Assembly (NCBI RefSeq): GCF_016718685.1
Contig: NZ_JADKCX010000128.1
Coordinates: forward strand, 1-8,738
DNA: 8,738 nucleotides
Source of the DNA: Haliscomenobacter sp.
GTDB taxonomy: Bacteria > Bacteroidota > Bacteroidia > Chitinophagales > Saprospiraceae
Reading direction: 5' to 3'
This document shows, one piece after another, positions 1 to 8,466 of the stretch. The number at the start of each line of letters is the position of its first letter. Within the stretch, counting starts at the first letter, position 1. The notes under the pieces are model-generated. The model was not told where the DNA came from. It was given only the letters and a program-made list of their open reading frames with translations, and did not search any database. Position numbers and translations under genes: made by a program.

Positions 1-26
1 AAGTCTATTGTTTGAAATTACTTTAT

Positions 27-1420
27 ATGAAAAAGATAGCATTGTCATTGTGGGCAATTTTTATGTCATACCTGGTTTTTGGGCAGGACATTACCGGGCA
101 ATGGAACGGTGTTCTAAAAGTTCAGGGCATCCAATTAAGGATAGTTTTCAATGTCAGTAAAACGGATACTGGATTCAGTTCAACTATGGACAGTCCAGAC
201 CAGGGCGCAAAAGACATCCCGGTAACGACTACCAGCTTTGAAAATTCAACTTTAAAACTCGCAATTTCAAGCGCAAAAATTGAATACGAGGGTGTTTTAG
301 GGAATGACAATGTTGTCGTTGGCAATTTTAAACAAGCTGGACAATCTTTTCCCTTGAACTTATCTAAAAAAGCAATTGAAAAAGAAAAACAGGTCAGGCC
401 GCAAGAGCCAACCAAACCTTATCCCTACTATTCAGAAGACGTAAGCTTTGAAAATACCAAAGCAGGCATCACCTTAGCCGGGACATTGACCTTGCCGCAA
501 AAGCAGGGCGTATTTCCTGCGGTAGTTTTGATAAGTGGAAGTGGTGCTCAAAATAGAGATGAGGAATTATTGGGGCATAAACCATTTCTGGTGTTATCCG
601 ATTATTTAACCAAAACGGAATAGCCGTTCTGCGCTTTGACGACCGAGGAACGGCAGCCTCAAAAGGTGATTTTAAAACAGCAACCTCATTGGATTTTTCA
701 ACCGATGTTGAAGCAGGCGTAAACTATTTGCTGTCCAGAAAAGAAATAAACAAAAAGAAAATAGGCCTAATCGGGCATAGTGAAGGGGGCATCATTGCCC
801 CGATGGTTGCCACGCATTCCAAAGCCATTGCTTTTATCGTATTGTTGGCAGGAACGGGAATTCCTGGTGACCAATTGCTGTTGTTGCAACAAGACTTAAT
901 CGGCAAAGCATCTGGTACTGCAGATTCTGTTTTACAAAAAAACCTGAAAATCAACCAAGGAGCTTTTGATATTGTTGCGCAATCCACCAACACTGAACAG
1001 TTAAACACTGCTTTAACGACCTATTTCAAACAAACCATAAAGACATTCTAGCCGCCGAAAGGCCAGCAGGAATGAGTGAAGATGATCTGTTAAAAATGAT
1101 AGTGGGTCAACTTACCAGCCCCTGGATGCAATATTTCATCAAATACAACCGGCTATTGCATTGGAAAGTGAAATGTCCAGTTTGGCCATCAATGGAGAAA
1201 AAGATTTACAAGTTCCTCCCAAAATAAATTTAGCAGCAATAAAAAAAGCATTGACAAAAGCCGGGAACAAAAAAGTAACCACAAAGAACTGCCAAACCTG
1301 AACCACTTGTTTCAAGAATGTAAAACTGGCTCACCAACTGAATACGCCAGCATTGAACAAACATTTTCGCCAATCGCATTGAACGAAATATTGCAATGGC
1401 TAAAAATTCATACCAAATAA
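27..1420 (+). pseudogene. Exported alpha/beta hydrolase (serine esterase/peptidase-like), frameshifted as read
   Basis: This is a secreted or periplasmic serine hydrolase of the alpha/beta fold; the substrate is unknown. ATG at 27 is preferred over TTG at 12 because it opens directly into a signal peptide (MKKIALSLWAIFMSYLVFG, then Gln). Residues about 20-120 form the beta-rich N-terminal domain typical of this Bacteroidota family (GQWNGVL, then DSPDQGA). The hydrolase fold follows: oxyanion-type ISGSGAQNRDE near residue 169, FDDRG near 204, nucleophile motif GHSEGG near 248, probable acid Asp in NGEKDLQV, probable His in LNHLFQ. The frame breaks near 612-615 (AAAA), 1039-1041 (AAA), 1149-1150 (CC) and 1283-1285 (AAA). 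Each break is repaired by one added base. A further stretch at 1165-1183 looks like three lost bases (family-like KVKCPV reads SEMSS). Repaired length is about 466 residues ending at TAA 1418-1420. It may be a true pseudogene, but sequence error is favoured. It is more AT-rich than its neighbours. Confidence 0.85.
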
Positions 1421-1436
1421 ACCTTTGTGCTCTGTT

Positions 1437-1472
1437 GGACTTTAACCTTTAGCTTGATAAAGGTTAAAGTCC
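1437..1472. terminator. Hairpin between convergent genes, likely bidirectional terminator
   Basis: A perfect 14-bp inverted repeat (GGACTTTAACCTTT and its complement) encloses an 8-nt loop, AGCTTGAT. It starts 17 nt after the hydrolase stop codon and ends 36 nt before the stop of the convergent permease gene, so it sits where a shared terminator is expected. Neither side is followed by a clear T-run, so it may act as an RNA 3'-end stabiliser or a weak intrinsic terminator. The stem is certain; the function is inferred from position. Confidence 0.7.
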
Positions 1473-1508
1473 TACTGAGCGCTGGTAAATTTGAACAAAA
1501 TGGGCGTT

Positions 1509-3949
1509 TTATTCACTCCGTAGCGACTTCACCGGATTCATCAGCGCAGCTTTCCCACTCTGGAAACCTACGGTCAAAAATGCAATCAGCACCGCACCTG
1601 CACCTGCCAGCACAAACATCCACCATTGGATGGTGATGCGGTTGGCAAAATCGGCCAGCCATTGGTCCATAAAATACCAGGCCAGCGGGGAAGCGATGAG
1701 GATGGCGATGAACACCAATTTGAGAAAATCCTCGGCGATCAAAGTGGTGAGCCGCGCAATAGATGCACCCAGCACTTTGCGAATGCCAATTTCTTTGGTG
1801 CGGTTCAAAACCGATAGGGTAGCCAGACCAAACAAACCCAAACAGGCCAAGAAGATGGAAATGCCTCCTGCCCAGGAAATGATGCGCCCGAGGCGGGCTT
1901 CGGCTTGGTAAAAATCGTTGAGTGTATCGTCCAAAACTGTAGTTGAGCGGTAGCGTTGGTTCCAGTTTGTTCCATTCTTGCCCAAAGCAGCCAGAACCGG
2001 AGCAGGGTCACCTGCTTGAATCCGCACAAAATATTTAAAAGGCGTATAGTCCGAAAACTGGTGGAATTGTTGTGGCTGAACAGCTTCTTTTAAGGAAAGA
2101 AAATTGAAGTTTTTGACCACTCCAATGACCGTCGGCAGGGGTTTTTCAGCATTTTCGTAATAGCCCAGCAGTTTTTGGCCCAGTGCCGTTTCTAGTGTCC
2201 AGCCAAAATGCTGCATCATACTTTCATTGATGATGACAGAGTTGACAGTGTCCATCGAAAACTTGGGATCAAAATTCCGTCCAGCTACCAATTGCATGTT
2301 CAATACGTTGAGAAACTCATTGTCAACAAAATACTCATACACTTCGTGCAACTTGTTCTCGTGTACCCAGCCCTGGCGGCTCCAGCCTTGTTCCGCACCC
2401 AGGCCAAGCTCTGCCCCCGCTACACCAATTACTTCTGGATGGGTCAGCGCGGCTTGTTTGAACAAGGGGAAAATGCGTTCCGAGTTGGTCCCACTGGCGT
2501 CTACCACCACTACATTTTCGCGGTTAAAGCCAGGATTTTTGGAACGCATAAAATCCAGTTGTTGCAGAATGACCAACATCGATATGATCAAACCAATCGA
2601 CAGTACAAACTGGCCCGTGACCAAAGATTTGGTGAATAAATTGGACCCCCCAAGGCGGATTTTGCTTTTTAAAATTTCCACTGGCCGGAACCCCGACAAG
2701 ACCAGTGCAGGATAACTCCCCGCCAATAGCCCGGTCAGCAGCACCAGGCCGCCAATCATCCACAACAATTCGGGAAACTGCTGGAATGAAAAAACGAGCT
2801 CCCGATCAGCCAATTGATTGAACATCGGCAGCATCAAACGCATCAAGCCCAGGCCCAAAACCGCCGAAATAGCGGCCAGCACCACCGACTCGACCAGGAA
2901 CTGCCCAACCAGCGCACTGCGGCCACTGCCCATCACCTTGCGCACCCCTACCTCGCGGGCACGGGAAGCAGAACGACCAATGGACAGCGTGGTGAAATTG
3001 ATGCCCGCAATCGCCAAAATTGCGGCAGCCACGGCCAGCAAAATCCAGATGCTGCGGGGTTCGATGGGCGGCACCTGGCCTCCACCGACCAGGGTTTGGG
3101 TATGCATGGCGCGCAAGGGCTGCATGCGGTAGGTCACGGGTGCGCCTTCACCTTTCCAGAATCCACGGTCGCGCAATTCCTGTTCTTCACCGGGGTAATA
3201 TTTTTGACGAAACTGAAGCAAGCGTTTTCATCAGTAGCCAGGCCGCTGCCCTCCCGCAGTTTAACGAACGTATGGTAAGCAGAATGGTGCCAGCTGTTTT
3301 TGCGTTCGATCATTCTGGCTGAAGCGAGCACTTTCTCAAAGTTGCCGAGGGCTTCAAATTGAATGCTGGTATTGGAGGGTAGGTTTTGGGCCACAGCCGT
3401 TACAACAAAAGGCTCGAACTCCGTTTCCAATTTGATTTCCAACTGCCTGCCAATCGGGTTTGATTCCCCAAAAAGTTTGATGGCTATTGCTTCTGTCAGC
3501 ACAATGTTGTTCAAGCCAGGCAAGGCTTTGGCCTGGTTGCCGTATTGCATAGGAAAACTGAACACATTTAAAAACTGTGGATCCGCAAAGCAGACACCTA
3601 ACCTGGAAACCGTGCCATTGACCCGCACAAAACTCTCCCCCCATGCCTCCTGGAAACGGGTATAGGTTTCCAAATCAGGCAAATCAGCTTTCATGGCCGG
3701 GCCTAACGGAACAGGCAAATAGGGATCACCCTCGGTTCCTTCATCGTTCATGGCTTCCGTCCAGCGGTAAACCCTGAAAATGCGCTCATTGTTGGTGTGA
3801 AAACGGTCGTAGTTGAACTCGTTGACCGCAAAGAGCAACAAAAGGGTAAAACAAGCCAAACCAATGCTCAGACTCAGGACATTGATAAGGGAAAGTCCTT
3901 TTTGCTTCAAAAGATCGCGGAGGGCGATTTTCAGGTAGCTTTTCAGCAT
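1509..3949 (-). CDS. FtsX/MacB-family ABC transporter permease (second of a tandem pair), one frame break
   Basis: This is an inner-membrane permease of the MacB_PCD plus FtsX family, which couples cytoplasmic ATP hydrolysis by a separate ATPase to movement of a periplasmic domain. ATG at 3949 starts MLKSYLKIALRDLL; transmembrane segment 1 lies at about residues 21-41, followed by a first periplasmic core domain. The first FtsX unit begins near residue 298 (GINFTTLSIGRSASRAREVG). A second periplasmic domain follows, then the C-terminal FtsX unit with the hallmark NRTKEIGIRKVLGAS and the tail KAALMNPVKSLRSE. As read the frame breaks at the TTTT run 3225-3228: the upstream frame stops at 3134, while the downstream frame is open from there to 1509. 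Adding one base gives DEKRLLQFRQKYYPGE and an 813-residue protein of normal length. It begins 30 nt after the paralogous permease and is almost certainly co-transcribed with it. The substrate is unknown. Confidence 0.9.
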
Positions 3950-3979
3950 GGTTTTGTTTTTTAATAGGTTGAAAAAACC

Positions 3980-6378
3980 TTATTCACTCTTCAAACTTTT
4001 CACTGGATTGGCCAGTGCCGCCTCACACTTTGAGAGCCCACGGCCAAAAATGCAATGACAATCGCTGCAACTGCCGCCACTGCAAATACCCACCATTGAA
4101 TATTGATGCGGTAAGCAAAACTGCTCAGCCATTGCTGCATCAGATAATAAGCCAGGGGGGAGGCAATCAAAATGGCCACGATGACCAAGCGCAGGAAGTC
4201 TTTGGCCAGCAAGGCGGTAATCCCGCTGGTGGTGGCACCCAATACCTTACGGATGCCAATTTCTTTGGTGCGTTGTGCCGTGGTAAAGGAAGCCAAACCA
4301 AACAAACCCAGGCAGGAAATGATGATGGCCAACACAGCCAGGATGCCCACAATGGTACTCACCTGGGCATCGGCTCGGTAAATTTCTTCAAAATGATCGT
4401 CCAGGAACTCGTAGTCGAAAGGCAGCCCCGGGCAGTTTTTTTCCCAAACCGAACGAATGAAGGCCAGAGATTCCTTGGTTTTGGTGCCGTTTATTTTGAC
4501 CGACATGGTGCCAAAACCCCAATCCGTCATATTGAACATGAACATCGTTTCGATCTTGTGGTGCAAAGAATTAAAATTGAAATCCTTGGCAATGCCCACG
4601 ATGTAGCCAACGGAATCGAATCCAAAGTGTTTACCCAGAAGGTAGGACTGGTCTTTATCGGGTGTCTCTTTCAGCAATTCTTTCGCCAGCGCTTCATTGA
4701 TGATGTACTCTTTACCAGTGGCTGATTTTTCAGGCGAAAAGTTTTTGCCCATCGCCAATTCAATCTTGTACAGCGACAGGTAATCGGGGTCAACAATCAA
4801 GCGGGTGGAAGTCAACTCTCGCCGCGGCCCATCTCCTCTAAATTCTATCCCCGATTGATCGAGGTGGCTGCCCAGTTCATCTTGCGAAGCGGTGACCCCC
4901 GACACCAGGGCATTGTTGAGCAGCTCTTTTTTCATCACCTCATATTTTTCGCCCGCGCGCTGCCGGATGGAGATGTTGACCACTTGTTCGCGGTCAAAAC
5001 CGGTGGCCTGGTTTTTCATGTACATCAACTGCTTCAGGGTCAAAACAGTAGAGATGATCAGGAAAATGGCGCAGGCAAATTGGCTGACCACCAGCACATT
5101 CCTCAGCCATCCTTTGCCCTTTCCACCCTGAATGTTGTCTTTGAGTACCTGGATGGGTTGGAAAGACGACAAATAGATCGCAGGGTAAAATCCAGACAAA
5201 ACGCCGAGCAGCGTAGCGCCCAACACCAGGGAAAGCGCCAGCTTCCAATCCTTGAACACGGAGAAGTGCAATTCCCGCTCACTGAGCTGGTTGATTGCGG
5301 GCAAAAACAGCCAAACCAATACTGCTGCGATCAATACCGCGATGAAGCAAAGCAGCACTGACTCCCCGATGAATTGTAGCGACAGTTGCCCATAAGAAGC
5401 ACCAATCGATTTCCGAACCCCCACTTCCATCGCCCTTTCGGCTGAACGAGCCGTAGAAAGGTTGACAAAATTGATGCAGGCAATGAGTAATACAATCAGC
5501 GCAATGATGGAAAAGACTCGTGTATAGGTCCCATCAAACTTCCGGTAATTCAGCTCATCCAGGCCAATGTCCGAGGCCTTGTCATGCACGTCTTGGAGGG
5601 GCAACAAAAACAGCTGGTAATTTTTCCAATTGTCCCCTTCGCTCATGTATTTTTTGAGGTAAGCGGGAAATTTTCGCTCCAAGGCCGCTACATTGGCTTC
5701 AGGGCCGAGCTCCAGGTAAGTTCTCAGCCAGTTGCCCCCCCAGTTGTCCATCCAATCTGCTCTGGCGTGGGTACGCATCGAAATGAGGCCATCAAATTGC
5801 AGGTGGGAGTTGGCAGGCACATCCGCCAAAACGCCCGTGATGACCATACTGGTGGTGTCATTGCCAAAGGCCTGGAGGGTTTTGCCAATAGGGTCTGCTT
5901 GTCCAAAAAACTTTTCTGCGGTTTCCTGCGTCACCACGATGCTATTAGGTTTTGCCAAGACAGCCCCTCGATCTCCTTTTAGCAAAACAAAATCAAAAAT
6001 GTTGAGAAAGGTAGAATCAACCAGAAACAATTGATCGAGGAAAAAGCGCTTGTCGCCATAATTCAGAGGAGTTTGGCCATTGCTGATTACCCGGGTGAAA
6101 TTTTTGATTTCCGGAAATTCTTCCTGCAAGGTAGGGCCCATGGGAAACATGGATAGCGACACTTTTTGCGAAGCCACCATACCTTCAAATTGCTGCACCT
6201 CGTTGAGCCGATAAATGTTTTTGCTGTGGAAGCCATCAAAACTCTTTTCATAACTTACAAAGAGCAAAATGGCAATACAGGCCGCCATACTGATGGCCAA
6301 TCCGGTGATGTTGATGGCAGAATAACTTTTATTCTTGAGCAAAAACCGCCAGGCGGTTTTGAAGTAGTTGCGGAACAT
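3980..6378 (-). CDS. FtsX/MacB-family ABC transporter permease (first of a tandem pair)
   Basis: This is an inner-membrane permease with the same duplicated plan as its downstream neighbour: N-terminal transmembrane segment (about residues 20-43), MacB-type periplasmic core, FtsX unit from about residue 285 (INFVNLSTARSAERAMEVGV), two linking membrane segments, a second periplasmic core, and a C-terminal FtsX unit from about residue 674 with QRTKEIGIRKVLGAT. I start it at ATG 6376-6378 (MFRNYFKTAWRFLLKNKS), the family-typical N-terminus. An in-frame ATG at 6414 adds only MKFGAHAPKAIT, which looks like leader. As read the frame ends at 4000 with the atypical tail VRRHWPIQ. One extra base near 4023 gives VKAALANPVKSLKSE, matching the paralog's tail, with stop at 3980-3982 and 799 residues in all. 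No ATPase, adaptor or outer-membrane partner is in the window, so substrate and direction of transport cannot be assigned. Confidence 0.92.
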
Positions 6379-6391
6379 AGTGATGGCTTTG

Positions 6392-6405
6392 GGAGCATGT
6401 GCTCC
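6392..6405 (-). promoter_or_regulatory. Leader hairpin just upstream of the first permease start codon
   Basis: On the minus strand GGAGC-ACAT-GCTCC can fold as a 5-bp stem with a 4-nt loop. It can be extended by TTT/AAA pairs across one bulged C. It ends 13 nt before ATG 6378 and holds the only GGAG-like sequence near that start. It could hide a ribosome site or simply be chance; no T-run follows. The dyad is seen directly, the role is speculative. Confidence 0.35.
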
Positions 6406-6473
6406 AAATTTCATACCATTTATATAATTATTTGTTTTTCAATAAATTAAACCAGGCTGATTCAACACTAAGC

Positions 6474-6509
6474 GTTCGGTTATGAACAGGAGTGCTCGGT
6501 TATAGCGAG
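6474..6509. repeat. Two CGGTTAT-centred dyad repeats spaced 20 bp, upstream of the permease operon
   Basis: The intergenic stretch 6379-6573 holds two related units. The first, at 6474-6487, is GTTC-GGTTAT-GAAC. The second, at 6494-6509, is GCTCGGTTATAGCGAG, whose ends CTCG and CGAG also pair. The shared core CGGTTAT recurs exactly 20 bp apart, about two helical turns. The flanks differ between units yet each can pair with itself. They lie about 95-130 nt upstream of the permease start and about 65 nt after the stop of the small exported gene. A paired binding site for a dimeric regulator is a reasonable guess. The rest of this interval is AT-rich (6415-6455) with no gene or convincing -33/-7 pair. 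Confidence 0.4.
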
Positions 6510-6573
6510 TAATTGCGTTCAGCAGCCACGAACAGTTTGCTCACTTGAGAGGCCATAAAATCAACATAAAAAA

Positions 6574-6961
6574 CTACATCACTATCCGGAAGCGATGCAC
6601 CGCAACATCACCTTTATACCGAAAATGCACGAAATACTCCCCAACTGGCAAGTTCAATTTGGAAACCCGATACACATTGCCGTTGATTCGCTCGATGTGG
6701 GGTTTGACAGATTGTAGGGTGGAGAGGTTGAAAAATTCCTTGCGCAGGTACTGCCGATCCAGGCGTTCAGGTACAAAAATCAGGAATTCGTTGTGGTAAG
6801 TCTCGTTTGGAATGATGCGGATGGCTATAGTGCACGGGTGCTGGTGCTGTCCTCATTCAATCCCGTTTTATAATTTAAGGTTGCGATATCTGGTGTCCAT
6901 TGGGCACTCAGTGTACTGTCCCGACCAGCCATATACAAACGATCAAACAGTTCCTTTTCAT
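6574..6961 (-). pseudogene. Small exported protein (about 129 residues), two frame breaks as read
   Basis: No single frame spans this gene, but three consecutive minus-strand frames join into one plausible protein. ATG 6959-6961 opens the signal peptide MKRNCLIVCIWLVGTVH. Adding one base at about 6909-6912 continues it as LSAQ then WTPDIATLNYKTGLNEDSTSTRAL, a typical Bacteroidota cleavage context. Adding one base at about 6826-6830 leads into AIRIIPNETYHNEFLIFVPE and on to TAG 6574-6576. Repaired length is 390 nt. The mature part, about 108 residues, looks like a single beta-rich domain. Its end (LPVGEYFVHFRYKGDVAVHRFRIV) resembles the last strands of type IX secretion C-terminal sorting domains (L-P-x-G-x-Y, then a basic final strand), though the usual N-terminal part of that domain is not recognisable. 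I do not know the family. The start lies 48 nt after the radical SAM stop on the same strand, so the two may be co-transcribed. Confidence 0.6.
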
Positions 6962-7009
6962 GGTTCGTTGATTTTTGTATTCAACGTAGCCAGAAAGTGT
7001 ATTGTTCGG

Positions 7010-8395
7010 TTAGACAGTGGGTGCCTGTTCAGCGGCCATTACCGGTTCAATTTTGGTCAGCGGTGGCACCTGAATTGCGGCTCTTTTGGACATATCAATC
7101 GGATAGTTGCCGCGCAATTTTTTCAAACAGTAAAAGCTGTTCATAAAAAAGGTCAAAAAAAAGGCCCCTCTGCGCAAGCGTAGCCCTCTGATGATTCTGA
7201 TTACTGAATTTTTAAAACTGAAACTGCGTTTCCACAATTCCCGATGCGCCTGCAACAAGGTCAATGGAGTGAGGTTTTTGGGTTGAAAAGCGACATTGTA
7301 GCCATTGTAAAAATTCCAGCCCCGGTCGTCCAGCATTCGATTTTCTTCCTTCAGTTGTTCATATAAGCTGGTGCCTTTGAAGGGGGTCATGATGCTCAAA
7401 AAAGGCACGTCAATGCCTATTTTCATGAGTTCGTCCGCCATGTTCACGATGCTGGCATAATCATCGTGGTCAAAACCTGCGATGAAGCCGGACATGACTG
7501 CAATGCCTCTTTTCCTAATCTCACTTACCGCCGTTTTGTAGTGTTCAATTTTGTTTTGCCGCTTGTTGGCATCCTTTAAAGACTCTTGCCCAAAGGATTC
7601 AATGCCCAGGAACACCCCGATACAGCCCGAGGCTTTCATCAAATCCAGCAGCTCCGCATCCTTGGCGATGTCCATACTGGCCTGGGTCAGCCACCACTTT
7701 TTTAGGGGGATCATTTCCTTGAGCAAGGCTTTGATGTAGGGCCTGCGGATGGTTAAGTTGTCGTCCCAAAACCAGACCACTTTTCTTTGCCACCAATACG
7801 GGAAATCATCGTACGCCGCATCCCGGATCACATCTTCAATCGGGCGCAATCGGAAGCCTGGATTCAGGGAGGGTACGGTACAAAATGAACAGGTAAAGGG
7901 GCAACCTCGGGTGGCTTGCAGTACTTTTTTGATGAAAAACTTGTTGGGCAACAAATCATACCGAGGAGTGGGTAGGTTTTTCATGTCGCAGGGTGTGCCC
8001 CGATAGATGTCTTTTAGTGCACCTTTTTCTGCATCCTGCAAGATCAGCTCCCACACATTTTCCACCTCCCCGGTGGCGATTGCATCAAAATATTGCAAGG
8101 ATTCTTCCTCGTTGTACGTCACGTGCGGCCCGCCACCAATGACCATTTTATTGCGCTGCTTGAATGCATTGGCCAACTGAAAAGCGGCATTGGCGAAACC
8201 ACTGAAAAAAGAAATGGCGATCAAATCCGCATCGGAATCATAATCGATGGCTTCCACTTGTTGGTGAATGACCCGCACCTGGTGTTTTTTCGGGGTAAGG
8301 GCGGCTAGATGAATGCCTGTGATGGGTGGAACAAAATCTTTCTCGTGGCCAAATTCGTAGCGCTGGAGGTAGGCGATGATGATGTCGATTTTCAT
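7010..8395 (-). CDS. B12-binding domain radical SAM protein
   Basis: This is a cobalamin-binding-type radical SAM enzyme, a cytoplasmic iron-sulfur protein that cleaves S-adenosylmethionine; many relatives are methyltransferases or ring-forming enzymes, and the substrate here is unknown. ATG 8393-8395 (MKIDIIIAYLQRYEFG) is chosen. The frame stays open 89 codons further upstream, but that stretch runs antisense to a better candidate gene. Residues about 1-150 form the Rossmann-like B12-binding domain (DLIAISFFSGF, then IGGGPHVTYNEEES and ATGEVENVW); the classical DxHxxG cobalamin His motif is absent, as in many members. The cluster motif TRGCPFTCSFC gives Cys165, Cys169 and Cys172. The TIM-barrel part continues with WFWDDN, ASMDIAKDAELLDLM and GVFLGIESF. 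A C-terminal region (about 340-435, AFQPKNLTPLTLLQAHRELW) resembles the DUF4070-type extension. The last 25 residues are a loose Ala/Pro-rich tail. The frame is intact at 461 residues. Confidence 0.93.
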   Translation of the reverse strand: MKIDIIIAYLQRYEFGHEKDFVPPITGIHLAALTPKKHQVRVIHQQVEAIDYDSDADLIAISFFSGFANAAFQLANAFKQRNKMVIGGGPHVTYNEEESLQYFDAIATGEVENVWELILQDAEKGALKDIYRGTPCDMKNLPTPRYDLLPNKFFIKKVLQATRGCPFTCSFCTVPSLNPGFRLRPIEDVIRDAAYDDFPYWWQRKVVWFWDDNLTIRRPYIKALLKEMIPLKKWWLTQASMDIAKDAELLDLMKASGCIGVFLGIESFGQESLKDANKRQNKIEHYKTAVSEIRKRGIAVMSGFIAGFDHDDYASIVNMADELMKIGIDVPFLSIMTPFKGTSLYEQLKEENRMLDDRGWNFYNGYNVAFQPKNLTPLTLLQAHRELWKRSFSFKNSVIRIIRGLRLRRGAFFLTFFMNSFYCLKKLRGNYPIDMSKRAAIQVPPLTKIEPVMAAEQAPTV

Positions 8396-8423
8396 GGTGG
8401 TGGGTTTGAGGGTTTTTAAAAGT

Positions 8424-8440
8424 ACTTTGAAATTCAAAGT
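8424..8440. promoter_or_regulatory. Perfect 17-nt palindrome, candidate operator
   Basis: ACTTTGAA-A-TTCAAAGT is a perfect dyad with 8-bp arms and one central base. It lies between divergent genes, overlaps the proposed -7 box of the radical SAM promoter and ends two bases before the ATG of the plus-strand gene. A repressor bound here could control both. The symmetry is certain; that a protein binds it is inferred. Confidence 0.45.
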
Positions 8441-8466
8441 TATGAGTAAAAAAATAAACTTGCAAC
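8435..8466 (-). promoter_or_regulatory. Bacteroidota-type promoter for the radical SAM gene
   Basis: On the minus strand TAACTTTG (8442-8435) fits the Bacteroidota -7 consensus TAnnTTTG exactly. A GTTG at 8466-8463, 20 bp upstream, serves as the weaker -33 TTTG-like element, and the spacer includes a run of seven T. The start codon at 8395 would leave a leader of roughly 30 nt. The -33 match is partial. Confidence 0.5.

Noticed and set aside
609..623. Possible programmed -1 ribosomal frameshift at the AAAA run in the hydrolase gene
   Set aside because: Later breaks in the same gene and similar ones in other genes need the same repair, and there is no classic slippery heptamer with a downstream structure. 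Lost bases explain all of them more simply.
3134..3221. Two separate overlapping permease genes instead of one
   Set aside because: The two parts are the N-terminal and C-terminal pieces of one permease; the internal Met at 3221 falls inside a periplasmic domain and one added base joins them at normal length.
2814..3278. Long plus-strand open frames opposite the permeases (also at 2208-2715, 4015-4725, 4855-5361 and 5584-5982)
   Set aside because: They are antisense to well-supported permease genes, rich in His, Gln and Arg as expected of mirror frames, and show no domain motifs.
3950..3979. Small AGGTT/AACCT hairpin between the two permease genes as a terminator
   Set aside because: The stem is only 5 bp, it sits in a 30-nt gap in an apparent operon, and there is no strong reason to expect termination.
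6545..6799. Plus-strand open frame of 84 codons
   Set aside because: Its protein is unlike any real domain, while the minus strand over the same bases gives a coherent exported protein.
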